This document shows positions 1 through 5,012 of a DNA stretch of 6,750 nucleotides, piece after piece. The notes beneath the pieces were generated by a model. The model was not told the origin of the DNA. It did no database searches and worked only from the letters and a program-made list of their open reading frames with translations. Source of the stretch: an uncultured Oscillospiraceae bacterium (GTDB taxonomy: Bacteria > Bacillota > Clostridia > Oscillospirales > Oscillospiraceae); contig CAJOFI010000071.1 of the NCBI GenBank assembly GCA_905233595.1, forward strand, positions 1 through 6,750. The letters are read 5' to 3'. Position numbers and translations under genes: made by a program. The first letter of the stretch is position 1. Each line of letters begins with the position of its first letter.

Positions 1-39
1 ATGAGCGCCGCAGGACGCAAAAGCTCCCGGCGGCGGTGA
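1..39 (+). CDS. C-terminal tail of an upstream gene (5' partial)
   Basis: Frame 1 is open from the window edge to a TGA at 37-39 and reads MSAAGRKSSRRR, a short basic tail. The ATG at position 1 is probably internal. The only support is that the stop overlaps the GTG start of the next gene (GTGA, 36-39), a usual sign of translational coupling in an operon. Nothing can be said about function. The alternative is that this frame is not coding and the next gene continues leftwards beyond the window, since its own frame is also open to the edge. Confidence 0.35.
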   Translation: MSAAGRKSSRRR

Positions 40-536
40 AGTGGCTCACGATCCCGCTCTGCGCGCTCGTGTGCTGGCTGGTCTTTGCCGCTTCCGCCGC
101 GCTGTTCGGCGGCTTTCTCGGCGCGCTCGCGGCGAAGCTGATTACCTGGGCGCTGACGCTTGCGGCGCTGGTGCTCGGCACGGCCGCGGCGGTAAAGACC
201 CTGTTTCCCGATCTGCCGCTGAAAAAGATTTTCAATAAGCGCACGGTCTCGGGCGTGCTGCTCGGCGGCGCGGCGCTTGCGGCGCTCGACCTGCTGCTGC
301 CGCTATTCTGGGCGGAGTACAGCCGCGTCGAGGCGCTCGTCCACGTCCTCGGCGTCCTCGCCGTGCTCGGCACCGCCACGGGGAGCTTTGCCCGACAAGA
401 AAAAAAGCGCCGCGAGAGCGCGGCGCCGGAGATCGAAGAGGAACTCGAGGAAGTGCCCGAGGAGGAAGAGGAAAAGCCCCTCACCCGAGAGGACATCCTC
501 GCCCTCGCCGATACCGTCAGCCGTAAGCGCCCGTAG
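36..536 (+). CDS. Small integral membrane protein of unknown function with acidic C-terminal tail
   Basis: This 166-residue protein is not one I recognise. About four hydrophobic segments are visible (roughly residues 3-28, 33-53, 70-92 and 97-117), with a basic loop (KKIFNKR) between the second and third. After residue 120 comes a soluble, charged tail starting RQEKKRRES, then an acidic run (EIEEELEEVPEEEEE) ending in a basic SRKRP. It probably sits in the cytoplasmic membrane with the charged tail in the cytosol. The GTG at 36 was chosen because it overlaps an upstream stop codon by 4 bases. No clear Shine-Dalgarno site precedes it, which fits translational coupling. The frame is open to the left edge, so a longer 5'-truncated gene is possible. 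The stop codon lies inside a perfect hairpin (521-547). Confidence 0.7.
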   Translation: MKWLTIPLCALVCWLVFAASAALFGGFLGALAAKLITWALTLAALVLGTAAAVKTLFPDLPLKKIFNKRTVSGVLLGGAALAALDLLLPLFWAEYSRVEALVHVLGVLAVLGTATGSFARQEKKRRESAAPEIEEELEEVPEEEEEKPLTREDILALADTVSRKRP

Positions 537-547
537 GGCGCTTGCGG
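521..547 (+). terminator. Hairpin overlapping the stop codon of the membrane protein gene
   Basis: A 12-bp stem (521-532 with 536-547, one G-U pair) with a GTA loop spans the TAG stop. Stability and position suggest a 3'-end structure, but no T-run follows, so it is at best a non-canonical terminator or an mRNA 3'-end protecting hairpin. Confidence 0.4.
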
Positions 548-565
548 CCAGTGGTCACCATAACG

Positions 566-600
566 ATTCACTATTCATTATTCACTATTCAGTATTCACT
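566..600 (+). repeat. Tandem heptamer array, five copies of ATTCACT-type unit
   Basis: The 35 bases split exactly into five 7-mers: ATTCACT, ATTCATT, ATTCACT, ATTCAGT, ATTCACT. The same unit recurs at 1441-1468 (reverse orientation) and 1528-1548 (same orientation), so this is a dispersed repeat family and not a local accident. It abuts the palindromic element at 604. No coding frame runs through it. Confidence 0.85.
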
Positions 601-603
601 CTT

Positions 604-737
604 AGGAACAGTGCAGAAATAAATTGTGCAAAGATGGCGTAGGATTTTTCGCCTGTAGCGAGATTTCAAGATTTGACAACGAAGCTACAGGTGAAAAAGA
701 CAAGTCAGATTGCACAAGTTATTTCGGAACAGTTCCT
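604..737. repeat. Palindromic element (MITE-like long inverted repeat)
   Basis: The two ends of this 134-base segment are imperfect inverted repeats: about 28 bases starting AGGAACAGTGCAG at 604 match the reverse complement of 710-737 with about four mismatches. Nested inside is a 15-bp stem (645-659 with 684-698, one G-U pair) around a 24-base loop. The whole could fold into one long hairpin. There is no ORF inside. The form fits a non-autonomous miniature transposable or REP-like element. No clear target-site duplication is visible, so the mobile origin is inferred. It lies between the convergent membrane-protein gene and the 6S RNA candidate. Confidence 0.65.
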
Positions 738-740
738 TAA

Positions 741-776
741 ATATATAAAGACTCCCCCGGGTTTCCCCGGGGGAGC
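741..776 (-). terminator. Terminator hairpin at the 3' end of the 6S RNA candidate
   Basis: A 10-bp G/C-rich stem (752-761 with 766-775) closes a 4-base loop. Read on the minus strand it is followed by TCTTTATATATTT, a moderately U-rich tract. On the plus strand no T-run follows, so the direction is minus. It lies just beyond the closing stem of the RNA upstream. Confidence 0.65.
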
Positions 777-777
777 A

Positions 778-975
778 GTCCGCGAATGCCGTGCCGGCTC
801 AATTATAACCTGCACGAGAGGGCAGGTGGGTCGCCTAAGCTCTGTTTCGCTGCTTCCAACGTCCGGCGCGAAGCCGGGAGGCCTGCAATCCGCAGATTCA
901 AATCGGCATCCCTTATTAGAGATGTGGGTTTAATGAGCCGCCATGCCCCGAGGGGCATACACGCACACCGCAGAA
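778..975 (-). ncRNA. ssrS: Probable 6S RNA (SsrS)
   Basis: 6S RNA binds sigma-A RNA polymerase holoenzyme by mimicking an open promoter. This non-coding stretch of about 198 nt matches the usual 6S length. On the minus strand the ends pair in a closing stem (969-974 with 779-784), continued by CGTG/CACG and by GGCTCA/TGAGCC. Two small hairpins (ATGCCCCTCGGGGCAT on the 5' side, ACCTGC..GCAGGT on the 3' side) sit on opposite sides of the central region. An inner GGGATGCC/GGCGACCC stem and an apical CCGGC-TTCGC-GCCGG hairpin complete a rod-like fold. The blocks GGCGGCTCATTAAACCCAC and TTAGGCGACCCACC look to me like Firmicute 6S sequence, but this rests on memory. It follows the DUF1292 stop by 33 bases and ends at a terminator. 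No convincing promoter lies directly upstream, so it may be processed from the DUF1292 transcript. Another structured RNA is the alternative. Confidence 0.65.
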
Positions 976-1008
976 CTTTGTATTCAGTTTACGCAGGAAA
1001 GAGGGCGC

Positions 1009-1293
1009 TTATTCCTCTTCCTCGTCGTCAAAGAGCAGAACCATGAAATGCTCGTACACGTCCTGGAGCTGCGCCTCGTCGTCGATGGATTCATAGACCT
1101 CGTCCCCGTTCTCATCCAGAACGGCGCGCAGGATGATGATGCCGTAATCCGGGTCGTTCTCATCCATGTCGGCGGGAAGAAAGGCCATATAGGTCTCCCC
1201 GTTGTAATCCATGGTGTCCAGCACCTCAAGCTCAAACTCCTGACCGTCGTCGTCCACGATGGTGACGAAATCGCTGCCGAATTCCTCGCTCAT
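1009..1293 (-). CDS. DUF1292 (YrzB-like) small acidic protein
   Basis: This 94-residue, very acidic protein fits the DUF1292/UPF0473 family, which is common in Firmicutes and has no firmly known biochemical function. The family pattern is visible: an N-terminal strand FVTIVDDDGQEFELEVLDTMDYNGETYMAFLP (residues 9-40), then an Asp/Glu-rich turn (ADMDENDPDYG), then IIILRAVLDENGDEVYESIDDEAQLQDVYEHF (52-83) and a tail of acidic residues. It has no signal peptide or membrane segment and should be cytosolic. The ATG at 1293 is supported by an AGGAGG site at 1301-1306, 7 bases upstream, and by a good promoter at 1323-1351. In other Firmicutes the family often lies near alaS-yrzL-yrrK; here those neighbours are absent and the probable 6S RNA follows directly. 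The family call is firm, the function is not. Confidence 0.92.
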   Translation of the reverse strand: MSEEFGSDFVTIVDDDGQEFELEVLDTMDYNGETYMAFLPADMDENDPDYGIIILRAVLDENGDEVYESIDDEAQLQDVYEHFMVLLFDDEEEE

Positions 1294-1300
1294 ATCCTTG

Positions 1301-1351
1301 CCTCCTGTCTTTTGCTGTCCCTATTGTAACCCAAGATCGGCAAGAAATCAA
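1301..1351 (-). promoter_or_regulatory. Sigma-A-type promoter and RBS for the DUF1292 gene
   Basis: On the minus strand TTGATT (1346-1351) and TACAAT (1323-1328) are separated by exactly 17 bases, which gives a good vegetative promoter. The AGGAGG site follows at 1301-1306. The transcript might also carry the downstream 6S RNA. Confidence 0.7.
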
Positions 1352-1400
1352 TATAAAACTATGCCGCAAGTGCAATCAATTTTTGAAGTATAGCGTTGCG

Positions 1401-1438
1401 CTGCGAGATCCTTCGCTTGCGCTCAGGATGACACGCAG
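1401..1438. repeat. Short stem-loop repeat element
   Basis: Nested inverted repeats are seen: CTGCG (1401-1405) with CGCAG (1434-1438), ATCCT (1408-1412) with AGGAT (1425-1429), and CGC/GCG inside. The sequence GAGATCCTTCGC..GCTCAGGATGACA resembles a dispersed intergenic repeat that I recall from gut Clostridia. That resemblance is from memory; the stem-loop itself is seen directly. Confidence 0.5.
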
Positions 1439-1440
1439 AA

Positions 1441-1548
1441 AGTGAATAGTGAAAAGTGAATAGTGAAAAGTTAAGGTGTCGCTTCGCGACGATTCCAATT
1501 CGTCCCCCGAAGGGGGACGCCATAATTATTCACTATTCACTATGCACT
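1441..1548. repeat. Composite repeat: head-to-head heptamer arrays around two hairpins
   Basis: The left arm (1441-1468) is four copies of AGTGAAT/AGTGAAA. The right arm (1528-1548) is three copies of ATTCACT/ATGCACT, the reverse complement, so the arms can pair. Between them are two hairpins: GTCGC-TTC-GCGAC (1478-1490) and an 8-bp stem with a GAA loop, CGTCCCCC/GGGGGACG (1501-1519). The whole 108-base unit could fold as a stem with two branches. It lies downstream of the 1561-1902 gene and upstream of the DUF1292 promoter. It may help end transcription of the former, but no T-run follows either hairpin. Confidence 0.75.
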
Positions 1549-1560
1549 AAGCCGCGCGGC

Positions 1561-1902
1561 CTACGAGCCCAGATCCTCCAGCAACAGCAGCAGCTCCTGC
1601 CTTGAGAGCACCGGGATGCCGGCCTGCACCATCGCGCGGTCGGCGCTGCGCAGGTTTTTCAGCTCGATGCCCGTCACGCGCAGCGGCTCGCGGCTGCGCG
1701 CCGTCTCAAACCCCGCGACGCGGCCGCCGCTCTCGCGCAGATAGCAGATCGCGCCCTCCGCGCGGGCGGCGTAGGCGTCGTAGATCTCGTGGGGCAGGCT
1801 GGCGTCCTCCGGCGCGCGCAGACCCCGCCAGGCCTCCGCCCCCGTAAAGACCGCCGCGCCCGCAAGCAGCAGCAGAAGCGCGATGCGCAGTCGTATTTTC
1901 AC
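1561..1902 (-). CDS. Small exported or membrane-anchored protein, possible BofC-C-like domain
   Basis: This 113-residue protein opens with a basic start and a hydrophobic segment (residues 5-22, LRIALLLLLAGAAVFTGA). This is a signal peptide or signal anchor, so the rest lies outside the cytoplasmic membrane. The body has the pattern AICYLRESGGRVAGFE (51-66), then LRVTGIELKNLRSADRAMVQAGIPVLSRQELLLLLEDLGS to the end. This strand/'GI-V-EL-LLED-S' pattern reminds me of the C-terminal domain of BofC, which in Bacillus acts in sporulation signalling between membranes. That assignment is tentative and no sporulation role is claimed. The GTG at 1902 is favoured by an AAAGGGGG site 8 bases upstream and by the signal-like N-terminus it gives. 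The gene is divergent from the PBP gene, and a long hairpin sits in its leader. A GCCGCGCGGC palindrome (1551-1560) touches the stop. Confidence 0.75.
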   Translation of the reverse strand: MKIRLRIALLLLLAGAAVFTGAEAWRGLRAPEDASLPHEIYDAYAARAEGAICYLRESGGRVAGFETARSREPLRVTGIELKNLRSADRAMVQAGIPVLSRQELLLLLEDLGS

Positions 1903-1937
1903 AGCGCATTCCCCCTTTCGGAAGTTCCGGTGGGGCA

Positions 1938-1986
1938 GCTCTAAAAACGCCTGTCCGGCGCATCACCAGACCTGCGTTTTTAGAGC
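1938..1986 (-). promoter_or_regulatory. Long symmetric hairpin in the divergent intergenic region
   Basis: A perfect 13-bp outer stem (1938-1950 with 1974-1986) is followed by a 2x2 internal loop, a 6-bp inner stem (1953-1958 with 1966-1971) and a 7-base loop. As minus-strand RNA the inner stem is fully paired with one G-U; as plus-strand RNA it has a C-A mismatch, so minus-strand transcription fits better. The outer stem has an A-run before and a T-run after its G/C core, like an intrinsic terminator. It lies 36 bases upstream of the GTG at 1902 and could act as an attenuator in that gene's leader. Confidence 0.5.
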
Positions 1987-1995
1987 GACCCTGTG

Positions 1996-2023
1996 ATATT
2001 TTTCCTGTTTCTTGGGAAAATAT
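1996..2023 (+). other. AT-rich hairpin between the divergent genes
   Basis: ATATTTTTCC (1996-2005) pairs with GGGAAAATAT (2014-2023) through 10 bp including one G-U on the plus strand, with an 8-base loop. It lies upstream of the putative PBP promoter. It may be a protein-binding site or leader structure; no role is clear. Confidence 0.35.
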
Positions 2024-2093
2024 TCTCAGAGGGGCGGCACTCTGCGCGCAATTGTAAATCAATCTTAAATTTTCCTAAAATTGCCCCCGATGG

Positions 2094-2148
2094 TTGACAT
2101 GATGTGTTATACTGGTTCTACTTTATTAAATCCCCGCGCAAAGGAGGT
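2094..2148 (+). promoter_or_regulatory. Putative promoter and RBS of the class A PBP gene
   Basis: TATACT (2108-2113), preceded by TGT, makes a good extended -10. A perfect TTGACA (2094-2099) lies only 8 bases upstream, too close to serve that -10. With a normal 17-base spacer the TTGACA would instead point to TCTACT (2117-2122). The extended -10 alone may be enough. AAAGGAGGT (2140-2148) is the Shine-Dalgarno site. Confidence 0.5.
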
Positions 2149-2160
2149 GCCTGATGCGCT

Positions 2161-4449
2161 GTGAAGGATAAACGCGCAAGCGCGCCCAAGGGGCTGCGCA
2201 TGGCTTTGAAGGCGGCGGGGCTCACCGTGGACCTCACCTCGTCCGTGGTGAGTACGGTGTTCAAGATCATTGGCTCGCTCCTGCTGATTCTGCTGATCGC
2301 GGGGCTGCTGTTCACCTGCATCTTCGCCTACTATGTGAAAAACTTTCTGACCCCGAACATGGATCTCTCGCTGGAGGACTTCCAGCTTTCCGAATCGAGC
2401 ACGATCTGGTATCAGAACTCCGCCGGGGAGTGGCAGCAGCTCAAGAACCTCGTGGGCAACTACCGGCGCATCTGGGCGGATATCGAGGACATTCCCGAGC
2501 ACATGCAGCACGCGCTCGTCGCCATCGAGGACAAGCGCTTCTATGAGCACAAGGGCGTGGACTGGTACCGCACCTCCGGCGCCTTCGTGGAGATGTTCGC
2601 CCGTATGGAGACCGGCTCCGGCGGCTCCACCATCACGCAGCAGCTCATCAAGAACCTCACCGGCAAGGACGAGATCACGATCCAGCGCAAGCTGACCGAG
2701 ATCTTCGGCGCGCTGGAGCTGGAGAAGAAGTACAACAAAGAGGAGATCATGGAGTGGTATCTCAACGCGGTGTACTTCGGGGAGGGCTGCTACGGCGTGC
2801 AGGCCGCGGCGCAGACCTATTTCGGCAAGGACGTGTCGGAGCTGACGCTCGCGGAATCTGCGGCGATCGTGGGCATCACGAACATGCCCACCTACTACGA
2901 TCCCTTCTACAACGAGGACAACAACAAGCAGCGGCAGGAGATCATCCTGCGGGAGATGTACGAGCAGGGCTATATCGACTACCAGACCTGGCAGGACGCC
3001 GTCGCGGAGGAGCTGCATTTCCGCTACACCCCCGGCACGCAGAACGTCGGCACGGTCTACTCCTATTATGAGGAGGTCGTCATCTACGACGTGATGCGCG
3101 ATCTGATGGCGGCCAAGGGCATCAGCCAGCAGGCGGCGCGCACCCTGCTCTTCAACGGCGGCTATCAGATCTACTGCTGCCAGGACGCGAACATCCAGTC
3201 CATCGCGGACTCCATCTATCAGGACACCGCGAACCTCCCCCGCACGGGCAGCGCCCAGCAGCTCCAGAGCGCCATCGTCATCATGAACCCCTACGACGGG
3301 CGCATCCTCGCGCTCGAGGGCGGCGTCGGGGCGAAGACGCGCAGCTTCGAGCTCAACCGCGCGGTGCCGGTCTCGGTCAACGGCTTCAACTACGGCGGGG
3401 CGACGCGCTCGCCCGGCTCGTCCATCAAGCCCCTGGCCGCCTACGCCCCCGCGATCAACGAGGGGCTCATCACGCCGGACACCATGGTGAACGACTCGCC
3501 GAACATCCACCTGAGCGGCACCGACTGGTATCCCCACAACGACAGCTATGAGAACTACGGCCTCGTCACGATCTACACGGCGCTCAAGTGGTCGCTCAAC
3601 ACCGTGGCCGCGCAGATCATCGACAAGCTCACGCCCCAGACGGCCTACAACTATCTGACCGAGCGCCTGGGCTTTACGAGCCTCGTGCCCGATGACGCCT
3701 CCTACTCCCCGATGGCGCTGGGGCAGCTCACCAACGGCGTCTCCGTGCGGGAGATGGCGGCGGGCTACTGCGCGCTGGTCAACGACGGCATCTATACCGA
3801 GAGCCGCACCTACACGATGGTCACGGATTCGCGCGGCAACGTCGTGCTCAACAACGAGCCGAAGACCAGCCAGGCCTTCGCCCCCAACACCGCCTACTGC
3901 ATGACCTGGATGATGAAAAAGGGCGTCGAGGAGGGCACCGGCCAGGAGGCGAGGCTTTACAGCATGCCCGTCGCGGGCAAGACCGGCACCTCCGGCGACT
4001 ACAAGGATCGCTGGTTCGCTGGCTGCACGCCCTACTACGTGGCGGTGGTCTGGACGGGCTTTGACACCCCGGAGCGCATCAACCTCGGCGGCAACCCCGC
4101 CGCGCAGCTCTGGCGCAAGGTCATGGCGCCCGTGCACGAGGGGCTGGAGTGGCGCGACTTCACCTATCCCTACCTCGCCCCGGATACCGGCATCTTCCTG
4201 CGCAACGTCCAGGAGAACGAATACTATGACCCCGGCGAGAGCGTCGGCGACAGCACCACCGTCGTCGTGGACGATAACGGCGGCTCCTACACCGTCGAGA
4301 ACAGCGGCGTCACCATCGACAACGGCGTCACCATCGACCAGCCCGACACCGGCGGCACCACCGTCACCGTCCCCGAGTCGAACCTCGGCAACGAGTACAG
4401 CATCGGCAACGACACCGGCGAGGGCAACGCCTCGATCGTCTTCGGGTAA
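2161..4449 (+). CDS. Class A penicillin-binding protein (glycosyltransferase/transpeptidase, PBP1A type)
   Basis: This 762-residue bifunctional enzyme polymerises lipid II into glycan strands and cross-links their stem peptides outside the cytoplasmic membrane. A basic cytoplasmic tail is followed by one membrane segment (about 34-58). The GT51 domain shows IEDKRFYEHKG (catalytic Glu123), GGSTITQQLIKNLTG (154-168), RKLTEIFGALELEKKY (176-191) and EWYLNAVYFGEGCYGVQAAAQTYFGK. The transpeptidase domain shows PGSSIKP (nucleophile Ser420, Lys423), SLN (478-480) and KTGT (607-610), followed by DRWFAGCTPYYVAVVWTG. All key residues are present and length is typical. After about 690 comes a Gly/Thr/Asp/Asn-rich tail, probably flexible, with a short internal repeat (GVTIDNGVTID). 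The GTG at 2161 lies 13 bases after AAAGGAGGT, rather far. An out-of-frame ATG at 2154 is better placed but gives only MRCEG. The next in-frame ATG (2200) would still leave the membrane segment whole. It is transcribed alone. Confidence 0.96.
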   Translation: MKDKRASAPKGLRMALKAAGLTVDLTSSVVSTVFKIIGSLLLILLIAGLLFTCIFAYYVKNFLTPNMDLSLEDFQLSESSTIWYQNSAGEWQQLKNLVGNYRRIWADIEDIPEHMQHALVAIEDKRFYEHKGVDWYRTSGAFVEMFARMETGSGGSTITQQLIKNLTGKDEITIQRKLTEIFGALELEKKYNKEEIMEWYLNAVYFGEGCYGVQAAAQTYFGKDVSELTLAESAAIVGITNMPTYYDPFYNEDNNKQRQEIILREMYEQGYIDYQTWQDAVAEELHFRYTPGTQNVGTVYSYYEEVVIYDVMRDLMAAKGISQQAARTLLFNGGYQIYCCQDANIQSIADSIYQDTANLPRTGSAQQLQSAIVIMNPYDGRILALEGGVGAKTRSFELNRAVPVSVNGFNYGGATRSPGSSIKPLAAYAPAINEGLITPDTMVNDSPNIHLSGTDWYPHNDSYENYGLVTIYTALKWSLNTVAAQIIDKLTPQTAYNYLTERLGFTSLVPDDASYSPMALGQLTNGVSVREMAAGYCALVNDGIYTESRTYTMVTDSRGNVVLNNEPKTSQAFAPNTAYCMTWMMKKGVEEGTGQEARLYSMPVAGKTGTSGDYKDRWFAGCTPYYVAVVWTGFDTPERINLGGNPAAQLWRKVMAPVHEGLEWRDFTYPYLAPDTGIFLRNVQENEYYDPGESVGDSTTVVVDDNGGSYTVENSGVTIDNGVTIDQPDTGGTTVTVPESNLGNEYSIGNDTGEGNASIVFG
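4305..4338 (+). repeat. 16-bp direct repeat in the PBP C-terminal tail
   Basis: CGGCGTCACCATCGAC occurs at 4305-4320 and again at 4323-4338, 18 bases apart, encoding GVTIDN-GVTIDQ. It keeps the reading frame and suggests a recent slippage duplication of six codons in the disordered tail. Confidence 0.8.
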
Positions 4450-4468
4450 GAGATTTTTCACACTCGAT

Positions 4469-4516
4469 TTTTCAGCTCTCGGAAACAAGCCGGGGCAGCG
4501 TTCTGAGAGCTGAAAA
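4469..4516. terminator. Inverted repeat downstream of the PBP gene
   Basis: A perfect 12-bp stem, TTTTCAGCTCTC (4469-4480) with its complement at 4505-4516, encloses a 24-base loop. It starts 20 bases after the PBP stop. It probably forms the 3' end of the transcript, but no T-run follows on either strand. A weak hairpin with a T-run (GCGG/CCGC then TTTTT, 4549-4568) lies further downstream and might be the real terminator. Confidence 0.5.
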
Positions 4517-4613
4517 CCGGGGCGATCGGGATACCTTCCCCCCACAACGCGGAAAAACCCCGCTTTTTGCAAAAAAATCCCCCACAAAAGACGTGTTTAC
4601 CAGGGATTCCCTG

Positions 4614-4663
4614 TTGACAAAATTCATTCATTGTGTTACATTTTGATTACAAAACTGGAGGTG
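4614..4663 (+). promoter_or_regulatory. Sigma-A promoter and RBS of the 93-aa protein gene
   Basis: A perfect TTGACA (4614-4619) and TACATT (4637-4642) are 17 bases apart, with TGT directly before the -10. GGAGGTG (4657-4663) follows, so the leader is very short. The palindrome CAGGG-ATT-CCCTG (4601-4613) abuts the -35 box and could be an operator. This promoter probably also drives the hydrolase gene. Confidence 0.75.
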
Positions 4664-4669
4664 CTACTT

Positions 4670-4951
4670 TTGGCAAAGACATTGGAGTATAAGGGTCATC
4701 CTCTCCAAAGGAAGGACAACATCATCTACTACGGCAGCTTCGCGGACAAATACATCATCATGATGCAGGTTCTCGACAGCAAGAAGCAGGGCGATCTCGA
4801 CGTCGCCACCAAGGTATCCGTTCAGCTTCAGATGACCGATCCGGCGATCAAGAGCCGTGACCGCGTGGTCAAGAAGAGCGAGAAGGAGAGCCTCTACGCC
4901 GCGATGGATGTTGCCGCGGTGTGGCTTGAGCGCGCACTGTCCTCCAGATAA
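4670..4951 (+). CDS. Small cytosolic protein of unknown function, probably conserved in Clostridia
   Basis: This 93-residue protein has no signal peptide, membrane segment or motif that I can link to an activity. Its sequence reads as folded alpha/beta: EYKGHPLQRKDNIIYYGSFADKYIIMMQVLDSKK (6-39), VATKVSVQLQMTD (45-57), a basic linker SRDRVVKKSEKE (62-73), then an amphipathic helix SLYAAMDVAAVWLERALSS (74-92). It resembles uncharacterised proteins that I recall from gut Clostridia, without a name. The TTG at 4670 is chosen because GGAGGTG ends 6 bases upstream. In-frame starts further up (from 4631) would fall in the -10 region. It leads the transcript with the cell-wall hydrolase 61 bases downstream, but that position alone does not prove a wall role. 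Confidence 0.8.
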   Translation: MAKTLEYKGHPLQRKDNIIYYGSFADKYIIMMQVLDSKKQGDLDVATKVSVQLQMTDPAIKSRDRVVKKSEKESLYAAMDVAAVWLERALSSR

Positions 4952-5012
4952 CGCCCGGCTTCGCGGGGGCTTTCCCGGCGGCGCGGATGGGCTTGGAAAG
5001 AAGGCACTGTTC

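Noticed and set aside
780..975. tmRNA or SRP RNA as identity for the structured RNA
   Set aside because: There is no CCA-type 3' end or tRNA-like pairing for tmRNA, and no GGAAGCAG-type SRP tetraloop region. One short string (CCTGCAATCCGC, plus strand) resembles the Bacillus SRP Alu region but lacks its context.
673..1329. Plus-strand open frames across the 6S candidate and DUF1292 gene (673-933, 786-1046, 943-1329)
   Set aside because: They have no good ribosome binding sites, run through RNA-like stems or antisense to a recognised gene, and give no familiar protein pattern.
566..1548. CRISPR array from the repeated heptamers
   Set aside because: Units are 7 bases, directly tandem, without spacers, and no cas genes are near.
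4549..4568. GCGG-AAAAACC-CCGC-TTTTT as a separate terminator
   Set aside because: The stem is only 4 bp. It is mentioned with the PBP 3' inverted repeat but is too weak to list on its own.
2107..4587. An 826-codon open frame on the minus strand covering the whole PBP gene
   Set aside because: Its translation is a Val/Ala/Gly/Arg/His/Asp-rich low-complexity sequence typical of the antisense of a high-GC gene. It has no domain or ribosome site, and the plus strand holds all PBP catalytic motifs.
4857..5012. Upstream extension of the hydrolase frame to 4857
   Set aside because: It would overlap the 93-aa gene and bury the clear signal peptide. The ATG at 5013 has a ribosome binding site and starts with MRKK plus a hydrophobic segment.
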